Below, piece by piece: positions 46,220-57,445 of a stretch of DNA of 64,000 nucleotides. Positions within the stretch are counted from its first letter, which is position 1. Each line of letters opens with the position of its first letter. The stretch lies in NCBI RefSeq assembly GCF_000740895.1, contig NC_025261.1, positions 1,302,001-1,366,000 on the forward strand, given 5' to 3'. Both the position numbers and the translations under genes were made by a program. The notes beneath the pieces are model-generated. The model worked only from the letters and a program-made list of their open reading frames with translations. It did not search any database and was not told where the DNA came from. This DNA is from Theileria orientalis strain Shintoku. Lineage: Eukaryota; Apicomplexa; Aconoidasida; Piroplasmida; Theileriidae.

Positions 46220-46969
46220 ATGGGATCGAGTAAGAGTAAGCTGGAGGACAGCCTGCAGGAGAACAAAAGAATAGTGAACAGAACAATTAGGAGCCTGGAA
46301 AGACAGAAGTTAGCGTCCGAGAGAGAAGAGGAGAAGCTGGTAGAGAAACTGAGGGTGGAGGCGAGAGCAGGAAGGATGAACAACGTGAAGCTGATGGCGA
46401 GGGATGTGCTCAGAAACCGGAAGATGGGAGACCACTACTGCAACATGAGGTCGCAAATGATGGCAGTACAGTCGCAGCTGCAAACAGCGTATAACACCAA
46501 CAAGATATCTAACAGCCTGAAAAGCGTTAGCGACCTCATGACGCAGGTCAACTGCGACACCAAGGTGGCAGAATTCCAGAAAATCATGAACAACATATCC
46601 CAACAAGCCGAAATGTTGAACCTGAAGCTGGAAATAATGGAAGATACGATGGAAACGTCGTTAATAGGTGTGCACATTAGCCATATTAGACAAAATTAAC
46701 AGATAAAATAGGTGAATAGTTTAGCAATAATGAAGGAAAATAAATATAATACAGACGGTGACAATGCGCAAGAGGAGAAGGCTGTTAATCAACTGCTACA
46801 AGAGCTCGGAATCGAAGTGGATGTGGGTGATAAAACAGAAAAAACAAAACAGAATGAAGTTATGAGAGCTTTAGATGGAAATACGAAGGATTCCGGAGGA
46901 ATAAAAGAGACAGAACTGAAAAATGAAATGCTACGAATAGAAGAAAGGATAAGTAATTTAAAAAAATAA
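46220..46969 (+). CDS. VPS2: ESCRT-III subunit VPS2/CHMP2
   Basis: Exons 46220-46667 and 46725-46969 join g|ca to give 230 residues. The Snf7-type pattern is clear: basic helix 1 (LQENKRIVNRTIRSLERQKL), helix 2 (GRMNNVKLMARDVLRNRK), and the acidic C-terminal half with VNQLLQELGIEVDVG. It ends in LRIEERISNLKK, a MIM1-like motif (compare DLEERLKNLRR in CHMP2A), which binds the VPS4 MIT domain. ESCRT-III drives membrane scission. The gene starts only about 25 bp after the stop of PPC decarboxylase on the same strand, so the two transcripts must overlap or share signals. Confidence 0.9.
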
Positions 46970-47365
46970 TTTTCTCCCCATCTAAAAAGTAACAACGTAT
47001 TCTACACATAACTGCATACAAACGCCCAATTCTAAGTAACATATAGGTTTTAATTAGTAACATAAAGGGGAAAGTAACTAAGAAAAAATAATAAATAATG
47101 AGCCTGTGGAGCCTGGTAACAGTATATGGGTGTAAGGCCTAGTTGCCACAACATATAAACTAAAACAAAAATTAATATAATACTCTAGCTACCTCAACCT
47201 TGTTGAATTCTTAATATTTAATATATCAAATAGCAAATTTTAATCTCTTAAGATTCCTTAACTGTGTAAAGGAATCAAGAAGTAACTCCGTGAACCGACC
47301 TCAAAAGTTGAAGAGGAAAATAGGCTATCTAGACCAATTAACATTTTAATTTAACACTCTGAAAA
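46970..47365. other. intergenic region
   Basis: About 395 bp between VPS2 and citrate synthase, both on the plus strand. AT-rich, without notable repeats or open frames. Confidence 0.5.
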
Positions 47366-50300
47366 ATGGTATTGAGGAATTCTATCTGTAACTTGTCAAA
47401 GTATAGCATAAAAAACGATGAAATACTGACTCCGGTGCTCAGTGAAACGCTTTTCTCAGACATAAAGAGCATCTTTTCAAACCCAATGGGATATAGAACA
47501 CAAGTGAGTATAGGCAAAATAGACGTACCAAAAAATATACTGAGGTCAAAATCGTTTAATAGCTTTACACAGTTAATTGCAAGCACAGAGTGCAAGTATA
47601 TGACAAACTCATACAGAAGAGCAAGCAGTTTGTGTTTAACAAGGGACTTGGGAACAAAACTGCCACTTTCAGGCGGAATAGGAACGAGAAACGGAGAAAA
47701 CAGCCTTTCAAACACAAAAATAAGAATAAGCACAATGCTAAAGATGGAAAATGGTGAATTTAGTAAAAAATACGATCTAGACTATAATAAAAAGGGAATA
47801 AACGAAAGAAATATGAGTGAAAAGGTGAAAGGATACGACACGCTGAATGGCGGATTTAGTAAGAGCAATAACGGATACAATAAAGCAAAAATATTGGTAA
47901 AAGAACCAAGTATGATAAATGAAAGTAATTTGGAGAAAAGAAGATCGTTAATGAATGATAACGTTGGTAGAATAGAAAAAGGAGAAGAGATGATTGAAGA
48001 AGAGCTGATAGAAACAACAGGAGAGATAGGTAGTTACAGAAACAGTAGAAGTGTTGGTAGTAAGGGTGTAGGAAAATCGCTGGCGATTAGAGAAGAAGTG
48101 GCAAGTGAGAGTGCAATGTATACAAAAGTGTACAAAGATAACAAGGTGGAAAATACTGAATACAGTGAAAGTAGGTCAAACAAGATTACTGCGAAGGAAA
48201 GGGAATCGAGTAGAGGCTTCTGGAGGAAGCTGAGTCTAGGATCATTTACACCAATGCTCTTCGGAATAGACGCATCGAGTCAGTTCAGCGCACTGACGAT
48301 TAAGGGGAGGCAGAAGACAGGCCTATCAGAAGCGTCGGAAGTGTCGGAGCCGGAGCTTTCGAAGTCGAAAGTGTTCCTGAAGCTGGTGGATAAAATAGAA
48401 AGGCTGGTGAAGGTGAAGAGAGAGAAGGTGGCGGAGCTCCACAAAAACTACGGCTCGAAGACGCTGGGCAACGTCACGCTCGCAATGCTCTTCTCGGGCC
48501 TGAAGGACGTGCCGGCAATGGTGACCGAAACGAGTGAGCTGGACCCGACGAAGGGCATAAGGTTCAGAGGGCTCACGGTCGACGAGATGCTGCGAAAGCT
48601 CCCGGGCAAAAACGAGGACTGCCCGTACACGGAGTCGGTGCTCTGGTACCTGCTGACAGGTGAGGTGCCGGAGCCGGAGGACGTGAAGGAGCTCTCGCGG
48701 GAGCTGCACGCGCGGAGCGCAATACCGCACCACGTCTTCGAGGTGATGGAGAGCATGCCGCGGGACTCGCACCCTCTGACGCAGTACGTGACGGCGGTCT
48801 CGGCGCTGCAGACGGAGTCGGTCTTCAGGAAGGCGTACCTGGACAAGACGTACCAGAAGGACACGAGCTGGAAGCTGGCGCTCGAGGACTGCCTGAACCT
48901 GGTGGCGAAGAACGTGGTGCTCGTGGGCTTCATCTACAGGAGAAGCTTCATCGACCCGACCGTGAAGCCTGAGGACGTCAAGTTTAACGCGGAGCTGGAT
49001 TACGTAAGCGAAAGCACGACTAGAATTACCTTAGAGGATAGGTAGATAGATAGTTGTACTGATACACAGGTAGTTACGAGTTGGTATAACATATGAGTAT
49101 ATATCAGTTGCTATAACATATGAGTAGTTACCAATAGGTATAACATATGAGTAGTTACCGGTGGAATAGAATAGCTAAGTAGTTACCAATAGTTATAACA
49201 GATGAGTAGTTACCGGTGGAATAGAATAGCTAAGTAGTTACCAATAGTTATAACAGATGAGTAGTTACGGGTGGAATAGAATAGCTGATTAACAATTATA
49301 GGCCGCGAACCTGGCGCATTTTCTAGGAGATAAAACAGAACTCTTCAGTGATTTAATGAGACTCTACTTAGCACTGCATTCAGACCACGAAGGTGAGTAC
49401 TTTGACGGTATCCACCGATACCACTATCATAGTATATGGCTAGGTGTATTAGATAAGTGGATTAACTATGCATATTAGCCATATTAAATAGGTTGATTAA
49501 CATGATCAACAATAATATTGGCAATAAAGAAATTAATCACATAAACACTCTTTTTGTAGGTGGGAATGTGAGCGCGCACGCATCACACCTGGTGGGAAGT
49601 GCACTGGCAGACCCGTACTTCTGCCTGGCAAGCGCACTCTGTGGACTCTCAGGACCACTACACGGAATGGCAAACCAGGAGTGCCTGGTGTGGATCAAGA
49701 GAATGCTGAGGAACCTGGGACCGAACACGGAAATCACAGTGGAAAGAGTTAAGAAGTACGCAGAAGACACAATGGCAGCAGGACAAGTGATACCAGGATA
49801 CGGACACGCAGTGTTGAAGGTGACAGACCCAAGACACACGGCGTTCGTGAGGTTCGCAAGAACGCACTTCCCGAACGACCCAATGGTGAGGCTGCTGGAC
49901 ATATGCCTGGAAGCAATACCGCAAGTGTTGATAGCTTCAGGTTAGTGCGAAGAGCAAAAGTATTATCAATAGTATTATCAATAGTTGTAGTTATGATAGT
50001 ACACATTATAGTAGGTAGAGTAGCTATGTTATTATTCATTGTAGTAAGTAGAGTAGCTATGTTATTATTCATTGTAGTAAGTAGAGTAGCTATAGTAGAT
50101 TTGGTAGTAGGTAGAGTAGATATATAGATAAGACTAGGCCAAGTAGTACACATTTACACGAATATATGGCAACAATAGCTAATTTTAACGCAGGAAAAGT
50201 GAGGAATCCGAACCCAAATGTGGACTGCTCAACAGGAGTCCTCCTGAGCCACTTCAACATAGACCAGCCGCAAGTGTTCACAGTCTTCTTCGGACTCTCG

Positions 50301-50438
50301 CGCTCACTGGGAATACTGTCGCAGCTAGTGTGGGCAAGAGCACTGAGGTATCCAATAGAGAGACCAAAGTCACTAACACTGGACACAGTGGAAAGAATGT
50401 GCACATCCCCAGAGGAACCAAAAGCAGCCGCATCATAA
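47366..50438 (+). CDS. citrate synthase with a ~320-residue N-terminal extension
   Basis: Exons 47366-49003, 49302-49392, 49560-49940 and 50194-50438 give 784 residues. The enzyme domain starts near residue 325 (KVFLKLVDKIERLVKVKREK) and carries the catalytic residues: His in LHSDHEGGNVSAH, His in VIPGYGHAVLKVTDPR, and Asp in NPNPNVDCSTGVLL. GLSGPLHGMANQ and YPIERPKS are also typical. It condenses acetyl-CoA with oxaloacetate in the mitochondrion. Usual enzymes are about 440-480 residues. The extra N-terminal part is Ser/Asn/Lys/Glu-rich and lacks a known fold; only the first ~30 residues would be needed for import. An internal Met (MLFGIDASSQFSAL) near residue 297 could start a normal-length form. 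Codons shift to G/C-rich at about 48230, where the conserved part begins. Confidence 0.9.
49065..49290. repeat. ~60-bp tandem repeat in citrate synthase intron 1
   Basis: Units built from tagttaccggtggaatagaa and agctaagtagttaccaatag plus taacagatgag repeat two to three times exactly, preceded by shorter variants. All lies between the donor at 49004 and the acceptor at 49300-49301. Confidence 0.85.
49950..50125. repeat. ~33-bp tandem repeat in citrate synthase intron 3
   Basis: Three copies of a unit containing agagtagctatgttattatt and cattgtagtaagt, with degenerate ends, lie between the donor at 49941 and the acceptor at 50192-50193. Confidence 0.85.
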
Positions 50439-50491
50439 CCTTAACAAAGGAAATGAAAACAATTAGTTTAGACTAATTCACTATTATAATA

Positions 50492-53400
50492 ATGTATATG
50501 ATATGTGGAATAATTATCGCAATAACAGTTAGTGGTCGTGTAGTAGAGTCTGTGAATTTGAATGGAAGTGTAAGAATATCTAGAAAAGAAGTTAGAACAA
50601 ATTTAGATAAAAAAGCATTAAATAGACTAGATAAGATAGTATATGAGGAAGTAGAAGTAATTGACGTAACTATAGATATGGAAGGAAGGAAGAAGAAGAC
50701 CCATGGGATTCATAGGAAATAAGGTCGTAAACACGAGAGAATTTAGGCTATACAATGGGAATACCGGTAAGAAAAAGGAAAGATTATGACGAAAACACGT
50801 AGAAGATAAGGATACGAAGTACTGCGAAAACGTATACAAGAGAGTCCGGTTCCCAACCAGATGTGTAAAGATAGGAAAGGTGACAATAGGAGGAAACAAC
50901 CCAATCGCACTTCAAACAATGACGTCCTGTGATACGAACGACGTTAAGGAAACAGTAGATCAAGTAAGAAGGGTTAAGTAGATAAATGGATACACACAAT
51001 GGTCCACAGAGGACTTGGAAAAAAAACAAGCATGATTAATTAAAATTAATGAACAATGCAGATATTAAAAGTACAAGAGTACGGAGCAGACATGGTGAGA
51101 CTGACAGTGCAGTCGCCGAGAGAGGTGAAGTCGTCAGTGCTGATCAAGGAGAAGCTGACGTCGCTCAACTGCGACATACCGCTGATAGCAGATATACACT
51201 TCAACCCAAAAGTAAGCACCATACACACAGTTACATAAAGATGGATCATGAGTAATATGAGTTTATGTGAGCCCGGTGGATAAGAAGACGTACAAGTGGT
51301 AACAATGATGAGTAGGTGGCGCTAATGAGCGCAGAAATATACGATAAGGTCAGAGTGAACCCAGGAAACTACGTGGACGGACGTAAAAACTGGGACACGA
51401 AGGTGTACGATAGCTACGAAGAGTTTAAAAAGAGCGGAGAGTACATAGAGGAAATGTTCACTCCGCTGGTGGAAAAGTGCAAGCAGCTGAAAAAGGCAAT
51501 AAGAATAGGAACAAATCACGGGTATTTTCGTGTGTAGTTAGAACAGTACCAAGCTCAAGCATTACTATTTATATTAGTGATAGTTACTAGTACTAACTGA
51601 CACGGGCACTAATAAGTACACACATCAATAGACTAGTGATGTAGTTGGATGGTGATACTAGTAGTTAGTGATATAAGTTAGCGGGATTTGACAACATTAA
51701 TAGCTAGACAAGTGATATAAGTTAGCGAATAGTAATCAGATATTGAACAGCTGATAATCAGTAACAAATGATTCAACAGGTCGCTGAGCAGTAGAGTGAT
51801 GAGTTTCTACGGAGACACGCCGCTGGGAATGGTGATGTCGGCAGTGGAGTTCGCAGAGGTGTGCAGAAAGAACGACTTCCACGACTTTGTGTTCTCAATG
51901 AAGTCGTCGAACGTGTTCGTAATGATCCACGCATACAGACTGCTGGTGAACGAAATGTATAAAAGAAGCTGGGACTATCCAATACACCTGGGAGTAACGG
52001 AAGCAGGCTCAGGTACGAAAACTATTGGTGTTAGTGTTAGGATTACTGTTGGTATTGGTCCTAGTATTAAGATTAGAATAGGTGTCATTATGGGAAATGA
52101 TTTTATTAATTTAACACGTTTAGTTGACGATGGAAGGATAAAAAGTTGTCTGGGAATAGGCTCACTACTGATAGACGGGATAGGAGACACGATAAGAATG
52201 TCATTAACAGAAGACCCATGGTATGAACTACTACCGTCGAGGAAGTTGTTGGAGTCAGTAAAAGAGTTGTACCCAGAAAAGGAGGAAAGTAGCAATGGTG
52301 ACAAAAAAAGTGAAAGTAAAGATGAGGAGGGGGATTATGATAAGTGGAGAGACTTCAGAAACATAGAAAGGAGGAATGTGAAGTACGGAACGAGCATGCT
52401 TAACTATAACGATGAAACTAAAAATCATTTGTTGAACCCGAATGGGTCAGTAGGAACAATACTGAATACACATCATCTGAATAACAGGGTAACTGCATAG
52501 ATAAATATAGAGCAGATAGATAAATAAATAAATTGCCGCCTGAATACATTAGGTAATTAAGATAATCAATTGATTTATAATATGAATTAGATTGAATTGT
52601 ACAAGTCGCTCGGGTTGGATATAGTTAATGGCTTGCCGAATAAGTCGCTTCAAAGCGTAGACTTTGTAATATTAGAAGATGTACCATATTTTCATGAATA
52701 TAATAAGCAGAGAGTAGTAAAGGAGCTGATAGAAGGAGGAGTGCACGTGATATCGCCAATAGCAAAACTAAGATTTAATCCAATTAAGTTTACGATAGGA
52801 CTGGTAACAGTGAAGGAATATAGGATGCTGATAAGAAGTAAACCGAGCCAATACTACTTTGATGAAAAAAATAAAAATAATAGTAACAATAGACTGGTAG
52901 GAATAAATTTAGACGAAGAAAATGGCGAAGGAGGAGGAGGAACGATGGAGAGTGAAGATGAGCTGGAATTGAATAGACTGATGAATGAATTGAACAAATT
53001 TGAAAAGTTGGTAGTTAAAATAACAGGAAATGAAACGGACGAGGAGTTGATGGAATTTTTCAACACATACAAAGTATAGAGAAAGATAACACATATTAAC
53101 TGTTTAGATAGATATATAGTTATATAACCCTTATAATTACTTAATCAATATAACCAATGTCACTGATATAATCAATATAACCAATATCACTGATATAACT
53201 AGATAACAAATATAACAATTTAAGACAACTATATTAATTATTATAGAAACAAGCAAATCAATTAAATAATAAGGAGAAGAAGAATGAAGTCGGATTCATA
53301 ATACTGGAGATAGACAGTAAATTGAATTATATGTACACAGTGAGAAGAATATTTGGTTTGATCAATAAAACAAACTGTGACTTGCCAGTGATACACCAAC

Positions 53401-54219
53401 TGAAGTTTCCAAATTTAGAAGATCAACAAGTTAATAACCATATATAACATAGTATTAGGATCGATAGATAGTTAATATGTAATTAACATCAATATAGGAT
53501 ATGCTGGTAAAAAGTTGCTGTCTACTAGGATGTAATTTAATCGATAAAATGGGAGAAGGGATAATAATAAAATCAAAATTGCCAATACAAATAACGAATC
53601 AACTGGCGCTAAACATATTACAAGTAATAGAAAAAACATAACTAGTTATATATTTAAGTAACCAGGAAAGCACTGTGACTAAATAAATTAAACCCTGTTT
53701 AGAATAGCAGAATGAGGAACATAAAGACTGATTTTATATCATGTCCATCATGTGGAAGAACATTATTTAACATTCAAGTAAGAAAAATAGGTAGATATAA
53801 CAAATGTTAAATATACACACCTGATACTAGTATTGTTAAACACAGATAAAACAAACATAGTAAACAAAAACATAAATAAATGTGTAATAGGAAACCACTG
53901 AGGAGATACGAAAAAGAGTTGGACACCTACCAGGAGTAACAATAGCAATCATGGGATGCATAGTCAACGGAATAGGAGAGATGGCAGACGCAGATTTTGG
54001 ATACGTAGGAGGGTCACCGGGAAAGGTAAAGTTGCGTATTGCAGATAAATTAAGTAAAAACTAACGCAATAAAACAAATATTGATAGGTTGACCTGTACG
54101 TCAAGAAGAAGCTGATAGAAAGGAATATACCTAAGGAGAAAGCGTGTGATAAATTGATTGAGCTAATAAAACAACACAATAAATGGGTGGAACCAGTACA
54201 AACTCAAACAACACAATAA
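50492..54219 (+). CDS. ispG: 4-hydroxy-3-methylbut-2-enyl diphosphate synthase (IspG/GcpE), apicoplast
   Basis: A plus-strand gene of about 12 exons. The first ([20 protein letters not shown]) gives a signal-anchor-like start followed by a basic, Ser-poor leader, as expected for apicoplast import. The enzyme then reads [82 protein letters not shown] and LGVTEAGS, then [20 protein letters not shown], a long insert of the plant/apicomplexan type, and the Fe-S region [11 protein letters not shown] plus [20 protein letters not shown]. The three cluster Cys (CPSC, MGC) are present. It makes HMBPP in the non-mevalonate isoprenoid pathway. The insert has low-complexity runs ([21 protein letters not shown]). 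The junction after ~50700 is not fully resolved. Confidence 0.9.
51540..51780. repeat. degenerate repeats in an IspG intron
   Basis: Variants of tagtgatataagttagcg and similar recur in the intron between the exons for IRIGTNHG and [11 protein letters not shown]. Confidence 0.6.
53105..53230. repeat. degenerate repeats in a later IspG intron
   Basis: Short variants of tataaccaatatcactgat repeat three to four times before the next acceptor. Confidence 0.7.
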
Positions 54220-54466
54220 CTAAAATAAAATTTTAAAATAATATGTGCATATTTAACCATGTGTACATACACACCCCTTACAGTGGATTACGGACACACA
54301 TCATTAGGATTTAAATGGGCGTACTTCGCTACCCATAACATATAAATCAATTATTCTATAGAAACTATGGAATATATAAGAACGACGATATAACCTGTGA
54401 CGATAAATGGTGTTATGTAACATTCGAATAATAAATAAGAAACAGGACGTGGGACGTGATACTATA
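54220..54466. other. convergent intergenic region
   Basis: Separates the 3' ends of IspG (plus) and the Tpr/ENT-like gene (minus). No features seen. Confidence 0.5.
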
Positions 54467-55861
54467 TTACAAGTAATTCTTAATGTTCCTTCTAAAATCA
54501 CCGATGATATCTTTCCCGGCTCTTTTGAACATGTTCTTGATGATGTACCAAAACGTGTTTGAATTCGACATCCTGTGATTAGGCCGAAACTTGGGAAGGT
54601 GGTACCCGAGTGCAACCCTGGTGTGATTGTATCCCACAGACAACTTCGAGAAGAAGAACCTGTAAACCATGGTGGAAATTACGTAAAAGGTAATGACACT
54701 TTTATCTCCAGTTTTACGCTTTCCCTTAAAAGCAGTATGAACGACCTTGGGGACGCCTCCGTAGCTCAGAGAATATAGAAAGCTGTAATAGAGGATCACT
54801 GAAAGTGTCATGGCCATTACTATGGGCCGCGAATTCCTAATCTTCACGGCAGACGGAACCCTGGTGTGTATAGCCAAGAAGGCGTATATGGGTACCGCAT
54901 TAATGGGAATGGTCAAAACCCAAAATCCATCGTAGTAGCCGTTCCACTCCTCGAAAACACCAACTCGTTCCAAAACGAAAAACGTGATAGAAGCAAGTCC
55001 GTAGCACGCAGTAGCGAGAATGTTTATGATGTGACACTTTTCCCTCTGCAGCAAAGAGAACGGCAGCACGCCGGGGTACAGGAAATCCTTGAACATGGAA
55101 GCTGCCGGAAACATTAGGAAAGGCGATAGCGCCTCACGCATTGTTTCAGAAAAGGAGGCCACTTCAACCTCGGGAGGACTCACAGAACCTGGATTTGAAG
55201 CAAGACCGGCCTCGGGATCGTCCTCTCCTTTACTGCCAGAGGTGGGATTGGAGCACGAATGTGTGTAGTACCCCCATGAGCCCAAGGCAAAGGCGGTCAG
55301 AAGGACACTCGCCCAGCACTGGATCTTAATCAGAACCAGTGGGTGGCCGTGTAACATCAAATCGAGGATAAACTGAAAGAAAGGCACGAACATTCTGCAA
55401 ACATTGTATCCCAAAGTTACAACCACCGAGTGCTCGGGAACGATCGCAGTAAGTGACATTAAACATCCACAAAAAAACGCTTCGACAGCCAGAATAATGT
55501 AGACGTGATAGGCCAACTGCGATGAAAAGTGTGTTAAAGCTGCAAAAACAAACCGAGTGACCAGTATTAAAAACAAGTTGATTAAACTGATATATATGCG
55601 ATTATCCTTAGATTTAAAAATCGAATTGGCACAAACATAGAAAAGATACTCAACGACGAGCCCAGTACCAAGAAGTAAAACCCTTAAATTGTACAGCTTG
55701 TCGAAGTAGATGCTCGTGTTATGAATTGGTATCTTGAGAACAACAGCAAAGAGAGCCGAAGAAGAATCTATGTGGGCGGTAGTCAAATACGTGGTGAAAG
55801 AAATGAAGGCAGGCACAAACTGACAAAGTGGACTGCTACTTATAACCTTATCGCCAGTCAT
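54467..55861 (-). CDS. polytopic membrane protein, Tpr-related / ENT-like
   Basis: A single minus-strand exon of 464 residues (MTGDKVISSSPLCQFVPAFI start). About ten hydrophobic segments are seen, for example RVLLLGTGLVVEYLFYVCA, IYISLINLFLILVTRFVFAA, VYIILAVEAFFCGCLMSLTA, ILATACYGLASITFFVLE and RPIVMAMTLSVILYYSFLY. A hydrophilic loop (SCSNPTSGSKGEDDPEAG) divides it into six and about four to five segments, the layout of equilibrative nucleoside transporters and of Theileria Tpr-family proteins. AFKGKRKTGDKSV lies in a late loop. I cannot decide between an ENT and a Tpr-related protein from motifs alone; nucleoside transport is therefore only a guess. Confidence 0.65.
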   Translation of the reverse strand: MTGDKVISSSPLCQFVPAFISFTTYLTTAHIDSSSALFAVVLKIPIHNTSIYFDKLYNLRVLLLGTGLVVEYLFYVCANSIFKSKDNRIYISLINLFLILVTRFVFAALTHFSSQLAYHVYIILAVEAFFCGCLMSLTAIVPEHSVVVTLGYNVCRMFVPFFQFILDLMLHGHPLVLIKIQCWASVLLTAFALGSWGYYTHSCSNPTSGSKGEDDPEAGLASNPGSVSPPEVEVASFSETMREALSPFLMFPAASMFKDFLYPGVLPFSLLQREKCHIINILATACYGLASITFFVLERVGVFEEWNGYYDGFWVLTIPINAVPIYAFLAIHTRVPSAVKIRNSRPIVMAMTLSVILYYSFLYSLSYGGVPKVVHTAFKGKRKTGDKSVITFYVISTMVYRFFFSKLSVGYNHTRVALGYHLPKFRPNHRMSNSNTFWYIIKNMFKRAGKDIIGDFRRNIKNYL

Positions 55862-57445
55862 ATCCCCTAGGGATTCAGAATAGCCTAAAACACTCTACAT
55901 TTCAGAGAATAAATCTAAAAATTAAAATTGAGATATCAGTTCCAAAAGTTTAGTGAAAAGATCCATATTTACAGGTTCTCGGTCAAGAGTGAGTTAACAT
56001 AAACGAACCACAATCAAATCCTTTCCGTGAGTTGATTGGCATTCTGTTCACAAGCTTATAACCAGTTTTCGATCATAAGACTAATAAATTAATGAAATGC
56101 CTAAGGGAATGAGATTTATAGGGCCATTCCTTTTTGGGCCCCCTTAGTCATCGCCGCTACTACTTTTACATGGGCCCAGGAGAGTTTTACATACTCAATT
56201 TACAAAGACAACCTTTAGTTAGTTGTCAAACAACTCATTGTAAGGTCATACTTCCAACACCCTAGTCATCCTGAGTGAACTTTGAACGACTTCCTGGTAT
56301 TGATCCAATAACCTGTTGCGATACTAACTATTTTACACATCTCTAGTTATTGATTAACCATATACTTAATATACTCTGAAACATATAATCTTCAGATACT
56401 ATTATGTGTGTTTTTAACTATTGGAAGTTAACGTGTTACTGTCAATGTGTATAGGAAGGAATGTGTGTATATAATACATTATTTTGACATCTAGGTTGAA
56501 AATTATTATATCAAGATATTTGTACAACACTTATTTACATAATGGAGTTGTATATGTTTAAACAAAATGACTTAAAAATCATGGAAGCAGGCTCGTGCCT
56601 CACATTACTAACACTATTTAGTTTTAATCATTGGCTTTAATTACGTATTATTTTAATTTTTATTTAATTATACTTTTAATTAACCTGTTTTTGCCTTTTA
56701 CAAATCTCTAACAGTTGAAACGGTGCTTGGATATTACAATCCTGTTACTTCATGCTGGATTCTTACATACTGATCCGTTCTGAAGTTATTATGATAAGAG
56801 CAAATTAAACGTATTAATCGCAATATACATAAAGTGGCATATAATTTGGAAGAACAGGTTAACCTTTCCGATAAGAATTATTAACTTGTAAGAGGATTTA
56901 CAGATATTTGCCACTAATAATTTCCCTATTTTCAATATAAACAGCTTCGAGTAAGATTTTACTTAGTGCTTAAAACACTCATAATATTCAGAATGTAAAT
57001 ACAAGTTATATAAGTTACAGTAGACTAGTTAATTTAAGGTCTAATAAACTTAACTTGTATCACCTATAATGGATAGTTGTAAAAGCTAACAATCTAAGCA
57101 TAGTACGCTCAAAGTGTCCGATATATATAGATAAAATCTGATTTAAAGCTAAGTAGGATTCCATTGTATGCAAATACCGTACACACCCATAGTTACACAT
57201 GTGTATTTAGGTGTACCTTGAAGCAATCAGGGTTCAGAGAATACCCTTGGACAAATCTTGGTTTCAAGAATTCGGTGTCTGATTTAAAGCAATTCATGGG
57301 CCAGAAAAGAGGACTTGATGGGGATTTTTAGTGCGAACACGGAAGGAAAGGTTTGCTGTAATTGCTCAAACAGTGGACTTAAATAGGAGTTTTAAAACTT
57401 TGATAAGGTTTCTGAGCTTCAATTCAACTTTGCAGTTGTTCTGCA
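55862..57445. other. 1.6-kb intergenic region between divergent genes
   Basis: A long stretch between the start of the Tpr/ENT-like gene (minus) and the first ABC gene (plus). No long open frame on either strand. It contains nested inverted repeats at 56101-56147 (listed separately), a gggccc at 56136-56141 and another near 56172, and the short hairpin agttgt/acaact at about 56220. It must hold both promoters and may have a small RNA. Confidence 0.5.
56101..56147. other. nested inverted repeats
   Basis: ctaaggg (56101-56107) is complementary to cccttag (56141-56147), and inside it ggaatg (56106-56111) is complementary to cattcc (56125-56130). The two stems share one or two G bases, so only one can form fully at a time. 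The region is richer in G and C than its surroundings. It may be a regulatory site or part of a structured RNA; the sequence gives no more. Confidence 0.4.

Noticed and set aside
54750..54780. tRNA-like string (ccgtagctcagag)
   Set aside because: It lies inside the coding frame of the Tpr/ENT-like protein and no cloverleaf can be completed around it.
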